From Dictyoglomus turgidum DSM 6724 (lineage in GTDB: Bacteria > Dictyoglomota > Dictyoglomia > Dictyoglomales > Dictyoglomaceae): a DNA stretch of 64,000 bases. Made by a program: the position numbers and the translations under genes. Location: contig NC_011661.1 in assembly GCF_000021645.1 (NCBI RefSeq), positions 32,723 through 96,722 on the forward strand, written 5' to 3'. This document shows, piece after piece, positions 7,385 through 15,844 of the stretch; within the stretch, counting starts at the first letter, position 1; each line of letters begins with the position of its first letter. The notes beneath the pieces were generated by a model. The model did no database searches. It saw nothing but the letters and a program-made list of their open reading frames with translations, and was not told the DNA's origin.

Positions 7385-8952
7385 ACGTAATAGACTTCTT
7401 TGATATTCTCTATATTTTTAAGTTCTCTAAGAACTTTATCATCTACAGGATTATCAATAACAAGAACCATGACCGCATCTTTGCCAATTTCCTTCCTTCC
7501 AACCTGCATTGCAGCGATGTTTATATTATTTTTTCCGAGTACAGTACCTACCTGCCCTATTATGCCTGGTCTATCTATATGAAATGCAATAAGCATATAC
7601 TGAGAAAGAGCAAGATCAAGATGATAATCCTGTATTGCTAAAATTCTTTCTTGATTTCTGCTTACTGTACCTGAAACTTCTATAAATCCTTTCTCAGTCT
7701 TTAACCTTAATCTAATTGAAGATCTATAAGTATTAATCTCTTCAGTTCTTACCTCTACTATTCGCAATCTCCTATCCTTTGCCATAGCCATGGCATTTAT
7801 CAGATTCACTTCTTCTCCTAATATAGGCTCCAAAAAGCCTTTTACTACTGCAGAGGCAAGAGAGGTTTCAATTCTTTGGGCTAAATCTCCACATATTTGT
7901 ATTTCTAATTCTTCAGGATTAGCATTGGTTATCTGCGCTAAAAGTTTTCCAAGTTTTTCGCCCAATTTTGCAAAAGGCATTATTTCAGGAGATATTTGTA
8001 TAGGCAAGTTAACTGCATGACTTACCATCTCTCCTTTGAAAAATCTGATTATCTCCTCAGCAACTATAAGAGCCACTTTTTCTTGAGCCTCTTGAGTTGA
8101 TGCACCAAGATGAGGAGTCAAGACCACATTATCTAAAGTTAACAGCGGATTATCAGGATTTATAGGCTCGTTTTTAAAGACATCAAGGGCAGCACCCGCA
8201 ATTTTCTTTTCCTTCAATATTTCATATAAAGCATCTTCATCTACCAATCCTCCACGAGCACAATTTATTAAATATGCGGTAGGCTTCATCATTTCTAATT
8301 CCTTTTTCCCTATAAGATTCTTCGTATCTTGAGTCAAAGGAAGATGTAGGGATACGTAGTCTGCCTCCTTAAGTAGAGCTGGTAAATCACTATATAACTC
8401 CACATCCAACTCTTTTGCTTTTTCAGGTGAGATAAAAGGATCATAAGCAATAACTCTCATCTTAAAGGATTTAGCCCTTTTTGCAACCTCTGAACCTATT
8501 CTACCGAGTCCTACAAGTCCTAATGTCTTTCCATACAACTCATTACCTATAAAGCTTTTCCTCTCCCATTTGCCTTGCCTTAAAAGAGAAAAAGCTTGGG
8601 GAATTTTTCTTGAAATAGCAAGCATCAATCCAATAGTATGTTCACATGCAGCTATAGTATTTCCCTCAGGGGCATTTATTACAAGTATTCCCTTTCTGGT
8701 AGCCTCCTCCACATCTATATTATCAACTCCAACTCCTGCCCTTCCTATAACCTTTAAATTCTTAGCCCTTTCAATCACATCCTTAGTTACCTTTGTTTCT
8801 GATCTCACTACAAGGGCCACATAATCTTGTATTATGTTTAAAAGCTCATCCTTGGGAAGACCTGGTTTATAATTTACCTCAAAGAATTCTTTTAGTTTAT
8901 TTAATCCAACTTCTGCTATAGGATCTGAAACAAGAAGTTTATATTTTTCCAC
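7375..8952 (-). CDS. serA: D-3-phosphoglycerate dehydrogenase
   Basis: The first enzyme of serine synthesis, oxidising 3-phosphoglycerate with NAD. The 525 residues carry the catalytic and Rossmann domains (GLVGLGRIGSEVA near residue 145, CARGGLVDE, LTPHLGAST), the intervening ASB domain and a C-terminal ACT domain (HIDRPGIIGQVG), as in the long, serine-sensing form. The next gene upstream in the operon is an aminotransferase of the serine-pyruvate class. Confidence 0.95.
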   Translation of the reverse strand: MEKYKLLVSDPIAEVGLNKLKEFFEVNYKPGLPKDELLNIIQDYVALVVRSETKVTKDVIERAKNLKVIGRAGVGVDNIDVEEATRKGILVINAPEGNTIAACEHTIGLMLAISRKIPQAFSLLRQGKWERKSFIGNELYGKTLGLVGLGRIGSEVAKRAKSFKMRVIAYDPFISPEKAKELDVELYSDLPALLKEADYVSLHLPLTQDTKNLIGKKELEMMKPTAYLINCARGGLVDEDALYEILKEKKIAGAALDVFKNEPINPDNPLLTLDNVVLTPHLGASTQEAQEKVALIVAEEIIRFFKGEMVSHAVNLPIQISPEIMPFAKLGEKLGKLLAQITNANPEELEIQICGDLAQRIETSLASAVVKGFLEPILGEEVNLINAMAMAKDRRLRIVEVRTEEINTYRSSIRLRLKTEKGFIEVSGTVSRNQERILAIQDYHLDLALSQYMLIAFHIDRPGIIGQVGTVLGKNNINIAAMQVGRKEIGKDAVMVLVIDNPVDDKVLRELKNIENIKEVYYVCL

Positions 8953-8975
8953 TTTTTAAACCCCCTCCAATCTTT

Positions 8976-10133
8976 CTAATTTTTATAATATTCAGCGAAA
9001 ACCTCCTCTGCTACCTGTACCCCTTTACCCTTTAGACCTTTATATCCTAAATTTTCCAAAGCAACTTCTATAGCTGAAATTGCCACTAATATATCGGTAG
9101 GCTCCACATAACCCAAATGTCCAATTCTAAATATCTTTCCTTTGAGACTTCCTTGACCTCCAGCCAAAACAACTCCAAATTTATTTCTTATGTATTTTCT
9201 CAGCTCATCAGGATTAACATTTTCTGGTGGAACCACAGGAGTTACTGTATCCGATGCCCATCTCTCATCGGCAAGAAGTCTTGTAACTCCAAGAGCTTTT
9301 ATTGCTTCACGCACTGCTCTTCCCAAAAATTTATGTCTCTTAAAGTTTTCCTCTAAACCTCTAGTCAGGATATTTTCAAGGGCTTTCTTAAGGGCAAAAA
9401 CCACGGAAACTGCAGGAGTAAAAGGTGTAGCTCCCTCTTCAAGGAATTTCTTTGCTTGCTTTAGATCAAAATAGAAGCGAGGAAGATTCGCCTTTTCATT
9501 ATATTTCCATGCTAATTCACTCACCGAGACCATAGCAAGTCCAGGGGGAGTCTCAAGAGCTTTTTGGGAAGCTGTAACTACTATATCAATTTTTAATTCA
9601 TCGGTGGGCAGATCAATAGCACCTAAAGAACTTACCGCATCCACCACAAGAAGTCTCTCAGGATTTTGCTTTACAATAGGAGCAAGCTCTTTTAAGTCAT
9701 TAGTCACCCCCGTAGAAGTCTCATTATGAGTTAAAAATACTCCTTTAATATCAGGATTTTCCTTTAAAGTTTTTTCCAGAACTTCAGGCTCTACCCCCTT
9801 ACCAGGTTCGCATTCAATGGTCTTTATATTTAATCCATATGTCTTACATATCTTCGCAAATCTTTCACCAAAAACCCCACAAATTCCTACTAAAACAGGA
9901 TCTCCTTGAGAGAAAAAGTTTGCCACTGCAGCCTCCATTCCACCCGTTCCAGAGGCTGTTAATATAAGTACATCATTTTGGGTTTTAAATACTTTTTTCA
10001 AAAGTTCAGTGGAAGTTTTAAGTACGCTGGCAAATTCTGCTCCACGATGATTTACCATTTCCCTTGCCATCTCAAGAAGTACATCCTGGGGTACAGGAGT
10101 GGGACCTGGAATCAATAAATAATTCTTAGGCAT
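8976..10133 (-). CDS. Class V aminotransferase, serine-pyruvate/alanine-glyoxylate type
   Basis: A 385-residue PLP enzyme. It opens with LIPGPTPVP, has SGTGGMEAAV near residue 61, the VVDAVSSLG cofactor strand near residue 163 and VTASQKALETPPG, whose K191 is the predicted PLP lysine. Family members move amino groups among serine, alanine, glyoxylate and pyruvate. Placed directly before serA (23-base gap), it probably supplies the transamination step of serine or glycine metabolism. A conventional SerC is not seen here; whether this protein replaces it is inference. Confidence 0.9.
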   Translation of the reverse strand: MPKNYLLIPGPTPVPQDVLLEMAREMVNHRGAEFASVLKTSTELLKKVFKTQNDVLILTASGTGGMEAAVANFFSQGDPVLVGICGVFGERFAKICKTYGLNIKTIECEPGKGVEPEVLEKTLKENPDIKGVFLTHNETSTGVTNDLKELAPIVKQNPERLLVVDAVSSLGAIDLPTDELKIDIVVTASQKALETPPGLAMVSVSELAWKYNEKANLPRFYFDLKQAKKFLEEGATPFTPAVSVVFALKKALENILTRGLEENFKRHKFLGRAVREAIKALGVTRLLADERWASDTVTPVVPPENVNPDELRKYIRNKFGVVLAGGQGSLKGKIFRIGHLGYVEPTDILVAISAIEVALENLGYKGLKGKGVQVAEEVFAEYYKN

Positions 10134-10140
10134 AAGAACT

Positions 10141-10644
10141 TCACCTCCAATACTTTTTACTCAACTGATAATATAACTCCGCATTCCTTTTAATATGTAA
10201 AATCTCTTCTTCCCTCACACTTCTTACTATCTTTCCAGGAACACCAATAACTACAGAACCTTCTGGAATCTCTTTACCTTGAGGAATAAGGGTTCCTGCA
10301 CCAATAATAGAGTTCCTACCTATGACTGCACCATCAAGAATAATTGCTCCCATTCCAATAAGAGTATTATCTTCTATTTTACAACCATGAATAATTGCAG
10401 AATGCCCAATAGTTACATACTTACCTATATATACTGGTTTACCTTCATCTACATGAATCACTACATTCTCCTGAATATTAGTATATTCATCAATAAAAAT
10501 GGAGTCCAAATCACCCCTTATTACTGCAAAATCCCAAATATTTACCCCTCTCTTAAGTGTTACCTTACCTATGATGACAGCCCTATCCGAAATATAAACT
10601 TCCCTATCAACTTGGGGCAAGTTTTCATCAAAAGATTTCAACAT
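10141..10644 (-). CDS. Gamma-class carbonic anhydrase-like hexapeptide-repeat protein
   Basis: A 167-residue left-handed beta-helix protein of the YrdA/PaaY/Cam family. Hexapeptide repeats run through the sequence, and histidines H64, H81 and H86 match the metal ligands in spacing (H-x4-H in the second pair). R43 and D45 sit in the VIRGDLD motif. Many relatives have no proven anhydrase activity, so only the fold and metal site are claimed. The gene heads the aminotransferase-serA-cobO run. It has an AAGGAG site and follows the bactofilin terminator. Confidence 0.85.
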   Translation of the reverse strand: MLKSFDENLPQVDREVYISDRAVIIGKVTLKRGVNIWDFAVIRGDLDSIFIDEYTNIQENVVIHVDEGKPVYIGKYVTIGHSAIIHGCKIEDNTLIGMGAIILDGAVIGRNSIIGAGTLIPQGKEIPEGSVVIGVPGKIVRSVREEEILHIKRNAELYYQLSKKYWR

Positions 10645-10661
10645 TTTTATAACTCCTTAAC

Positions 10662-10699
10662 AAAAAGGGGAATCTCTTAAAATTAAGAAACTCCCCTTT
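10662..10699 (-). terminator. Rho-independent terminator of the M23-bactofilin operon
   Basis: AAAGGGGA at 10664-10671 pairs with TCCCCTTT at 10692-10699, with an inner TCTTAA/TTAAGA pairing. Read on the minus strand the stem is followed by a T run. It separates bactofilin from the carbonic anhydrase gene. Confidence 0.75.
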
Positions 10700-10785
10700 C
10701 TCCATTGAAAGCTAATTTTCTTTTATTCTATTAAAGGAGTAAAATTATATCAAGATATATGAGGTTAAAATTTATTTAAAAGAGT

Positions 10786-11172
10786 TTATGAGGACAAATC
10801 TATTTTAAAAATGTCATTTATTTTTTCTTCCTCAAGAATCTCAGTAGTTCCCAAAAGAATTCCTCCCTCTTCCACCGATATCTTCCCTCCCAGCTTTAAG
10901 TCCCCCTTAAGCTTTCCCGTAGAAAGAATCTCTATAGATTCTTTACAAATAACATTGCCTACAATCTCTCCTATTACAACCACCCTATTAGCCTTTATAT
11001 TTCCTTCTACATATCCTGTCTTACCCACTATCACAGTATCTTTAGCCTCAATATCTCCTTTAAACTTCCCATCAATCCTCAACGAAGCCTTTGAGATAAT
11101 CGTTCCCTCCATTTCAGTTTGAGATCCAACAATAGTCTCCATAACTTCTGATTTTTCCCTTTTGCCCAACAT
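10786..11172 (-). CDS. Bactofilin (polymer-forming cytoskeletal protein)
   Basis: A 128-residue protein whose central 90 residues are the regularly spaced glycine/valine strands of the bactofilin beta-helix (SLRIDGKFKGDIEAKD, VEGNIKANRVVVIGEIVGNV). Bactofilins polymerise without nucleotide and position cell-wall enzymes. The gene directly follows a membrane-anchored M23 peptidase, the classic bactofilin partner, with an 18-base gap. Confidence 0.92.
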   Translation of the reverse strand: MLGKREKSEVMETIVGSQTEMEGTIISKASLRIDGKFKGDIEAKDTVIVGKTGYVEGNIKANRVVVIGEIVGNVICKESIEILSTGKLKGDLKLGGKISVEEGGILLGTTEILEEEKINDIFKIDLSS

Positions 11173-11190
11173 AACTCCTCCTCCCTAAAT

Positions 11191-12108
11191 TTAATATAAT
11201 TTTCCAATCTTAATAAGGTCTACGGACAAATATGCCGAAGGATTGACAGGAGACCCTCCCCTTCTCACCTCATAGTGAAGATGAGGACCTATACTGGTTC
11301 CCGTACTTCCCACTCTTCCAATAAATTGTCCTTTCTTTACAAACTGTCCAACCCTCACAGCATATGATGATAAATGAGCATAATATGTAATGATGCCTCT
11401 CCCATGATTGATCTTTATCACTTTTCCATACCCACTTTCCCATCCCACAAACGACACTATACCATCAGCAGTAGCATAAACAGGAGCTCCCCAAAAAGTA
11501 ACTATATCAATTCCTGTATGAAATGCCATTCTTCTAAATATGGGATGAAATCTCCAACCAAATCCCGAAGATATAAATCCAAAGGTGGGCCAACGAGAAG
11601 GAGTTACTGCAAGAAGGGTCTTTCGCCTATCTATCTCTTTTTCTATCTGAAGGAGTACTTTTTGTTTTTCCTCAATTAGGGTTTTAACTTCTACGATTTT
11701 CCTTTGAATATCATAAGTCTCATTATCAGGAATTGAATTGGTTCCAAGACTTACCATCTTTATATCTTTGGGAGGAGGAATCATTCCTTTTATTCCTAAT
11801 AAATTTTTAATTTTCTTCTCCATCTCCTCAAGTTCCTTTAACTTTTGCCTCAATACTTCAATCTCTTTTAACTGAGCCCTTTGCTGTTCTGTTACTTCTT
11901 CTAACACCTCCAAATGTTTCACTTTATTAAATCTGTTATTGGCAATTCTATAAAGAGTTAGAGAAGTACTTATAATTCCTATAATAGCAAAGATTATAAT
12001 CAATATTAAACTTATATGGATCCTACGAGACTTTGCATTGGAAGCATCGTGGGGAATTATCATTATGGTAAAAAACTTCCTTTTCCACCACTTACGCTTT
12101 TTAGCCAT
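11191..12108 (-). CDS. Membrane-anchored M23 (LytM) peptidase with coiled coil
   Basis: A 305-residue protein. It has a basic N-terminus, one membrane segment at about 31-55, coiled-coil stretches at about 62-105 and 135-165, then an M23 domain. The zinc motif HTGID gives H197 and D201, AHL gives H245 and HLHYE gives H276/H278, so the site looks intact and the enzyme should cut peptidoglycan crosslinks. Co-transcription with bactofilin suggests a cell-shape role. Confidence 0.92.
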   Translation of the reverse strand: MAKKRKWWKRKFFTIMIIPHDASNAKSRRIHISLILIIIFAIIGIISTSLTLYRIANNRFNKVKHLEVLEEVTEQQRAQLKEIEVLRQKLKELEEMEKKIKNLLGIKGMIPPPKDIKMVSLGTNSIPDNETYDIQRKIVEVKTLIEEKQKVLLQIEKEIDRRKTLLAVTPSRWPTFGFISSGFGWRFHPIFRRMAFHTGIDIVTFWGAPVYATADGIVSFVGWESGYGKVIKINHGRGIITYYAHLSSYAVRVGQFVKKGQFIGRVGSTGTSIGPHLHYEVRRGGSPVNPSAYLSVDLIKIGKLY

Positions 12109-12186
12109 AATAAATTTACCTCAAGTTAAATAATATATAAAATTAATCTATTTAATTAAGAAACCATACTTTAAAATTTTGTAAAA

Positions 12187-12215
12187 ATTATAGCAGAGAA
12201 AAATCAAAGTGTCAA
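12187..12215 (-). promoter_or_regulatory. Perfect consensus sigma-70 promoter of the M23-bactofilin operon
   Basis: On the minus strand TTGACA (12215-12210), exactly 17 bases, then TATAAT (12192-12187). The 5' leader to the ATG at 12108 is about 70 bases and AT-rich. Confidence 0.85.
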
Positions 12216-12267
12216 GAAATTAGTAATTTACTTATTTTTAAGGCATAAAGGGGAAATTAGAGTTTTA

Positions 12268-12276
12268 TGTTATAAT
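12268..12276 (+). promoter_or_regulatory. Extended -10 promoter of the phosphotransferase operon
   Basis: TGTTATAAT, an extended -10 element, lies 24 bases before the ATG at 12301. No clear -35 is seen. A GAGGTG site follows. Confidence 0.5.
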
Positions 12277-12300
12277 AAACAAAAAGTGAGGTGATGGTTA

Positions 12301-12825
12301 ATGCCTATATTAAAAACCATAGCTAATACCCTCACTATCTCCAGGTTCATCATAGGCTTTATTATAGCCTCTATTGGAAATATCCAAAGAAAATTAGGTT
12401 TAAAAAATGCTATATTATGGCTTATCCTTGCTTGGATCACCGATGTACTTGATGGATACTTGGCAAGAACTTCAAAAATGCCAGAAGATTTTATTGGAAA
12501 ACATGACATCTATGCAGACATGACCGTATCTGCTGGTGTTCTATACTTCCTCACAATCTCTAACTTTATCTCCTGGAAATTTACTTTAATTTTTGTGATC
12601 ACTGCTGTTTTTCTTATATGGTATCTTAAAGAAAAAGCAGTAACAGACGGAATCCAAGCTGTACCATACGCTTTAATAATTTATACCTCTTTAAAATATG
12701 ACCCAAGCTATGGATATTTGATAATTGCTTATCTTTTATTCCTTATTTTTATAACCTGGCCCAGATTCCCGAAAGAGAAGGTTCCAGAGTTTATTAATGG
12801 AATAAGAAATATATTTAAAAAATGA
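12301..12825 (+). CDS. CDP-alcohol phosphatidyltransferase family membrane protein
   Basis: A 174-residue integral membrane protein that should couple a CDP-alcohol, such as CDP-diacylglycerol, to a second alcohol. The signature is present as D48-x2-D51-G-x2-A-R56, with D69 and D73 closing the metal site. The glycine is shifted by one (AR-x9-G66-x2-D rather than x8-G-x3-D), though the distance from AR to D is normal. Several hydrophobic segments follow. Which phospholipid it makes is unknown. The next gene overlaps its stop by 4 bases. Confidence 0.8.
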   Translation: MPILKTIANTLTISRFIIGFIIASIGNIQRKLGLKNAILWLILAWITDVLDGYLARTSKMPEDFIGKHDIYADMTVSAGVLYFLTISNFISWKFTLIFVITAVFLIWYLKEKAVTDGIQAVPYALIIYTSLKYDPSYGYLIIAYLLFLIFITWPRFPKEKVPEFINGIRNIFKK

Positions 12826-13421
12826 AAGGTAAAAGTTTAATCCATAAAAACTGGGAAGAAGCCTTTCACTGGGAGGGATGTCCTCTTTGTTATTTAGTAC
12901 AAAAAGCCTTAAGAAGTTATATGGAAAACTTTTTATATGAAAATGTAAATGATGTCTTATTAAGAAAGAGCATAAGAGAAAAAGGAGGATTCTGTGAGAA
13001 CCATCACTTACAACTTCTCACCTTTAGAGATTTTTTAGGAATAAGCATTATCTATGAGGATATAATAAAAAATTGTATTATTCCATCACTTAAAAATAAA
13101 GAAATTCCAGAAACGAAGAGTTGCATATTTTGTGAAAAGGAAGAGGAATACGAAAAATTATATATTCAAAGCCTCTCTGAAGTTTTAAAAAATCAGGAAA
13201 CTTTCAATCTATGGAAGGAAATAGCTTATGATTTTTGTCAACCCCACAAAGAAAAGATAAAAACTATTTCTCCAGATACCTATAAAAGAATTGAGCCCTA
13301 TTTATATCATAAAAAGAGAAAATATCCTGAATATTTTTACGAATCTTTTTCCTGGGATAAAGATTATTCAGAACTTTTCTTAAAGAAACTAAGAATATTA
13401 GAACTTAAGAAGCCAAAATGA
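12822..13421 (+). CDS. DUF6062-like cysteine-rich protein with two CxxC/CxxH modules
   Basis: A 199-residue protein without signal or membrane segment. Two modules repeat: C20-x2-C23 with C58-x2-H61, and C101-x2-C104 with C139-x2-H142. The spacing is 34 residues between pairs in both, so each could hold one zinc ion between helices. The call to the DUF6062 family is from memory of its CPLC...CxxH pattern; no function is established. Its ATG overlaps the upstream stop, and the next gene overlaps in the same way, so the three are translationally coupled. Confidence 0.7.
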   Translation: MKGKSLIHKNWEEAFHWEGCPLCYLVQKALRSYMENFLYENVNDVLLRKSIREKGGFCENHHLQLLTFRDFLGISIIYEDIIKNCIIPSLKNKEIPETKSCIFCEKEEEYEKLYIQSLSEVLKNQETFNLWKEIAYDFCQPHKEKIKTISPDTYKRIEPYLYHKKRKYPEYFYESFSWDKDYSELFLKKLRILELKKPK

Positions 13422-13810
13422 AGATTAAGAAATGTCCTATTTGTGAAAAGATAAGAGAAGAAAAAGAAAAAAGATTAAAAAATTTAGGTAAAAAAGTCCA
13501 TCTCTGCAAAAATCATTTGAAAGAAGCCTTTACTGTAAACCCTAATATATTAGAACTCTTGGAATTTGAAGATAATAAAGAGTGTCCTATTTGTACCCTT
13601 GAAAAGGAGATTACCTATGCTTTCCAAGGAGAAGTAAAAGACTTATGTCTTTATCATTTAAGAATGTTAAGAGATAGAATAAAAGATGAGGATTACGAAG
13701 AAATAGTAGAAAGATGGAAAGAATATGAAAAACACTTGAAGGAAATGGATGAGCAAGTAGAATTAATCCTTGACCTTCTCACGGGATGTGGAAGGATTAT
13801 AAGAAAGTAA
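13418..13810 (+). CDS. Small cysteine-rich protein, companion of the DUF6062-like protein
   Basis: A 130-residue, highly charged protein repeating its neighbour's theme in shorter form: C6-x2-C9 with C30-x2-H33, and C56-x2-C59 with C77-x2-H80. Both modules begin CPIC. It probably arose from the same ancestor as the upstream gene. The ATG overlaps that gene's TGA. The last 48 bases run antisense into the 3' end of the transglutaminase gene. Function unknown. Confidence 0.7.
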   Translation: MKIKKCPICEKIREEKEKRLKNLGKKVHLCKNHLKEAFTVNPNILELLEFEDNKECPICTLEKEITYAFQGEVKDLCLYHLRMLRDRIKDEDYEEIVERWKEYEKHLKEMDEQVELILDLLTGCGRIIRK

Positions 13811-15808
13811 TTTCTTAGCTTGCTCTTTGAAATTCTCTTTATATTTTCTTTTTTCTTCCTCATTTAAAGGCGCAAATTTCAAGGCATAATATAAGCCTGC
13901 AAAATTTCTTCCTAAATCCCCCAAAGGCTCCAGCATATTGTATAGACTAACATCCTCTTTAATAAATCCTTTTCTTTTCAATCTTTTAATTACCCTCCTA
14001 AAGATTCTATCCTCCTCTGTAAGTCTAAGAAAATTCACAAAATTTCTCATCAGTAAAAAGGAGAATAAAACAAAAACAGGAATAACTATATACTGATACT
14101 TATTTAAAACTTTATAAGCTCCAACAAATACATTTTGTACAATTATCCCAATGGAGTTAAAGATTATCCCTAAAAAGTTTGCCGACTCTTTCCTTTCTCT
14201 TTCTTCTGAGCCCAAAGCAAAAGGAGTAGGATCTATTGTAATCCAGCCTAAAGGCTCAAGATATATTTCAACCCAGGCATGGGCATTCTTCACTTTTACC
14301 TCATACATTCCAGTCCAAGGATTAAGATCTCCAGGACCGTATCCTGTAACAAGTCTACTGGGAACTCCAATAATTCTTGCCATAACCGCAAAGGCTGTTG
14401 CAAACTGTTCACAATATCCCTTTTTAACTTCAAAAAGAAAATTGTCCACTGCATCCTCATTATCAGGGAGAGGTGGTATATCGAGGGAGTATTCATAATT
14501 GTCTTCAAGATAATTTTTAATTGCCATCAATTTTTCCCATGGAGTTTGGTATCCTTTTGTTATTTCAAAGGTAAGATCTTTTACCCTTTTAGGAATATTA
14601 GGTAATTGCAAATAATTTAAAAACTGATTTTGAGGAGGAATTTTAGTCTCCAATAATTCCTTAGTAGAATAATATTGCTCTTGATAAAAACCAGTATATA
14701 TAAGTCCCTTAGGAAGTTCGAAGGGAGACCTATATCCGTCCTCACTATCCTTAAAGATAATTGGAGAGGGATAATAAAGCCTTTCTGTACCCTTAGGAAG
14801 GAAGATTATGTTATTTTGAAAATCTCTTTCAATAAAATAAGTGGCTCTTTGAAGGTATTCTTCTTGCCTTGTATTTTCTTTTAGAAGAAAGGGTTGACTT
14901 ATGGTATCTATGGTTTTTACTTCTTCTTTACTTTGATACCATCCAAAACCATTATAGGTATCAAAGGCAATTCCCCTGTGATAAATACCCCAAGGTGTTA
15001 AAACTCTAAATATAATAGAGGAAGAAAGTTCTCCCCTCTGCCTTAAATCAAGAAATGGTGCAAAACCATAGTATTCTTCAGGATTAAATTTTAAGGGTGG
15101 AATTTTCCTTCCTTCAGGAAGTTTATAGAGGTTGCTGGCTTCGGCATAGGGAGATTTTAACTCTCCCTGAAAATTAGTAAGCCTCGTTATTAGCTGAGAC
15201 ATTATGTCTTGCCTAAAGCCTATTCTTATATCCTTAGGAAGAAGAGGGAAAATTAAAAAGCCTACGAAAAGTACGAAAAGAGTAATGGAAAAAATATATC
15301 CTGGAACAATTCTATAATCATTAACTAACATAAGGAATATAATCATCCCCAAAAGGAAGAAAAGAAAGAACACAATAAAAATTGCTTCCCTTGCAAATAT
15401 TCCAGCAATAATCATAAGAATAATACTTATAAAGAAGGAAAAGCCAAGATCAAGTCTTGTAGGAAGATCAAAACTATGAATAGTATTAAGATTAATCAAG
15501 AAAGTAGCAAGGGGAATACGAGGATCAAAAGGATTTTTAATTAATTCCACAAAAAATTGCCTCAAAAAGTACATCATACCTATGGTCATTAAGATCTTTA
15601 AGAGGATATTTCTTTCTTTTCTTCTATAGTAACTAAATACAAAACCAATCAAAGTTAAAAGAATTATACTAGAGATATAGATAGAAGAAAGATTCAAAAA
15701 ATACCATACTGAAAAAAGAGAAACCACAATAAGATAAAGGGTTATCCCTCTCAAAAGTATGGAATCTTCAACTACATTTTTTATAAGTCTGATTCTTTTC
15801 CTTTCCAT
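13763..15808 (-). CDS. Membrane transglutaminase-like protein (TgpA/DUF3488 type)
   Basis: A 681-residue protein. About six membrane helices occupy residues 20-190, then an extracytoplasmic region with a transglutaminase fold whose catalytic triad is C466 (GYCEQFA), H510 (NAHAWVE) and D526 (TIDPTP). One more membrane helix near 570-590 and a cytoplasmic tail follow. Proteins of this layout are encoded with MoxR and DUF58 proteins, as here. Substrates are unknown; family members act as transglutaminases or peptidases at the cell surface. It is the last gene of the operon. Confidence 0.85.
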   Translation of the reverse strand: MERKRIRLIKNVVEDSILLRGITLYLIVVSLFSVWYFLNLSSIYISSIILLTLIGFVFSYYRRKERNILLKILMTIGMMYFLRQFFVELIKNPFDPRIPLATFLINLNTIHSFDLPTRLDLGFSFFISIILMIIAGIFAREAIFIVFFLFFLLGMIIFLMLVNDYRIVPGYIFSITLFVLFVGFLIFPLLPKDIRIGFRQDIMSQLITRLTNFQGELKSPYAEASNLYKLPEGRKIPPLKFNPEEYYGFAPFLDLRQRGELSSSIIFRVLTPWGIYHRGIAFDTYNGFGWYQSKEEVKTIDTISQPFLLKENTRQEEYLQRATYFIERDFQNNIIFLPKGTERLYYPSPIIFKDSEDGYRSPFELPKGLIYTGFYQEQYYSTKELLETKIPPQNQFLNYLQLPNIPKRVKDLTFEITKGYQTPWEKLMAIKNYLEDNYEYSLDIPPLPDNEDAVDNFLFEVKKGYCEQFATAFAVMARIIGVPSRLVTGYGPGDLNPWTGMYEVKVKNAHAWVEIYLEPLGWITIDPTPFALGSEERERKESANFLGIIFNSIGIIVQNVFVGAYKVLNKYQYIVIPVFVLFSFLLMRNFVNFLRLTEEDRIFRRVIKRLKRKGFIKEDVSLYNMLEPLGDLGRNFAGLYYALKFAPLNEEEKRKYKENFKEQAKKLLSYNPSTSREKVKD

Positions 15809-15844
15809 AACCTTAAAGATTTTACTGCAAAGTTCCTCGTCTTT

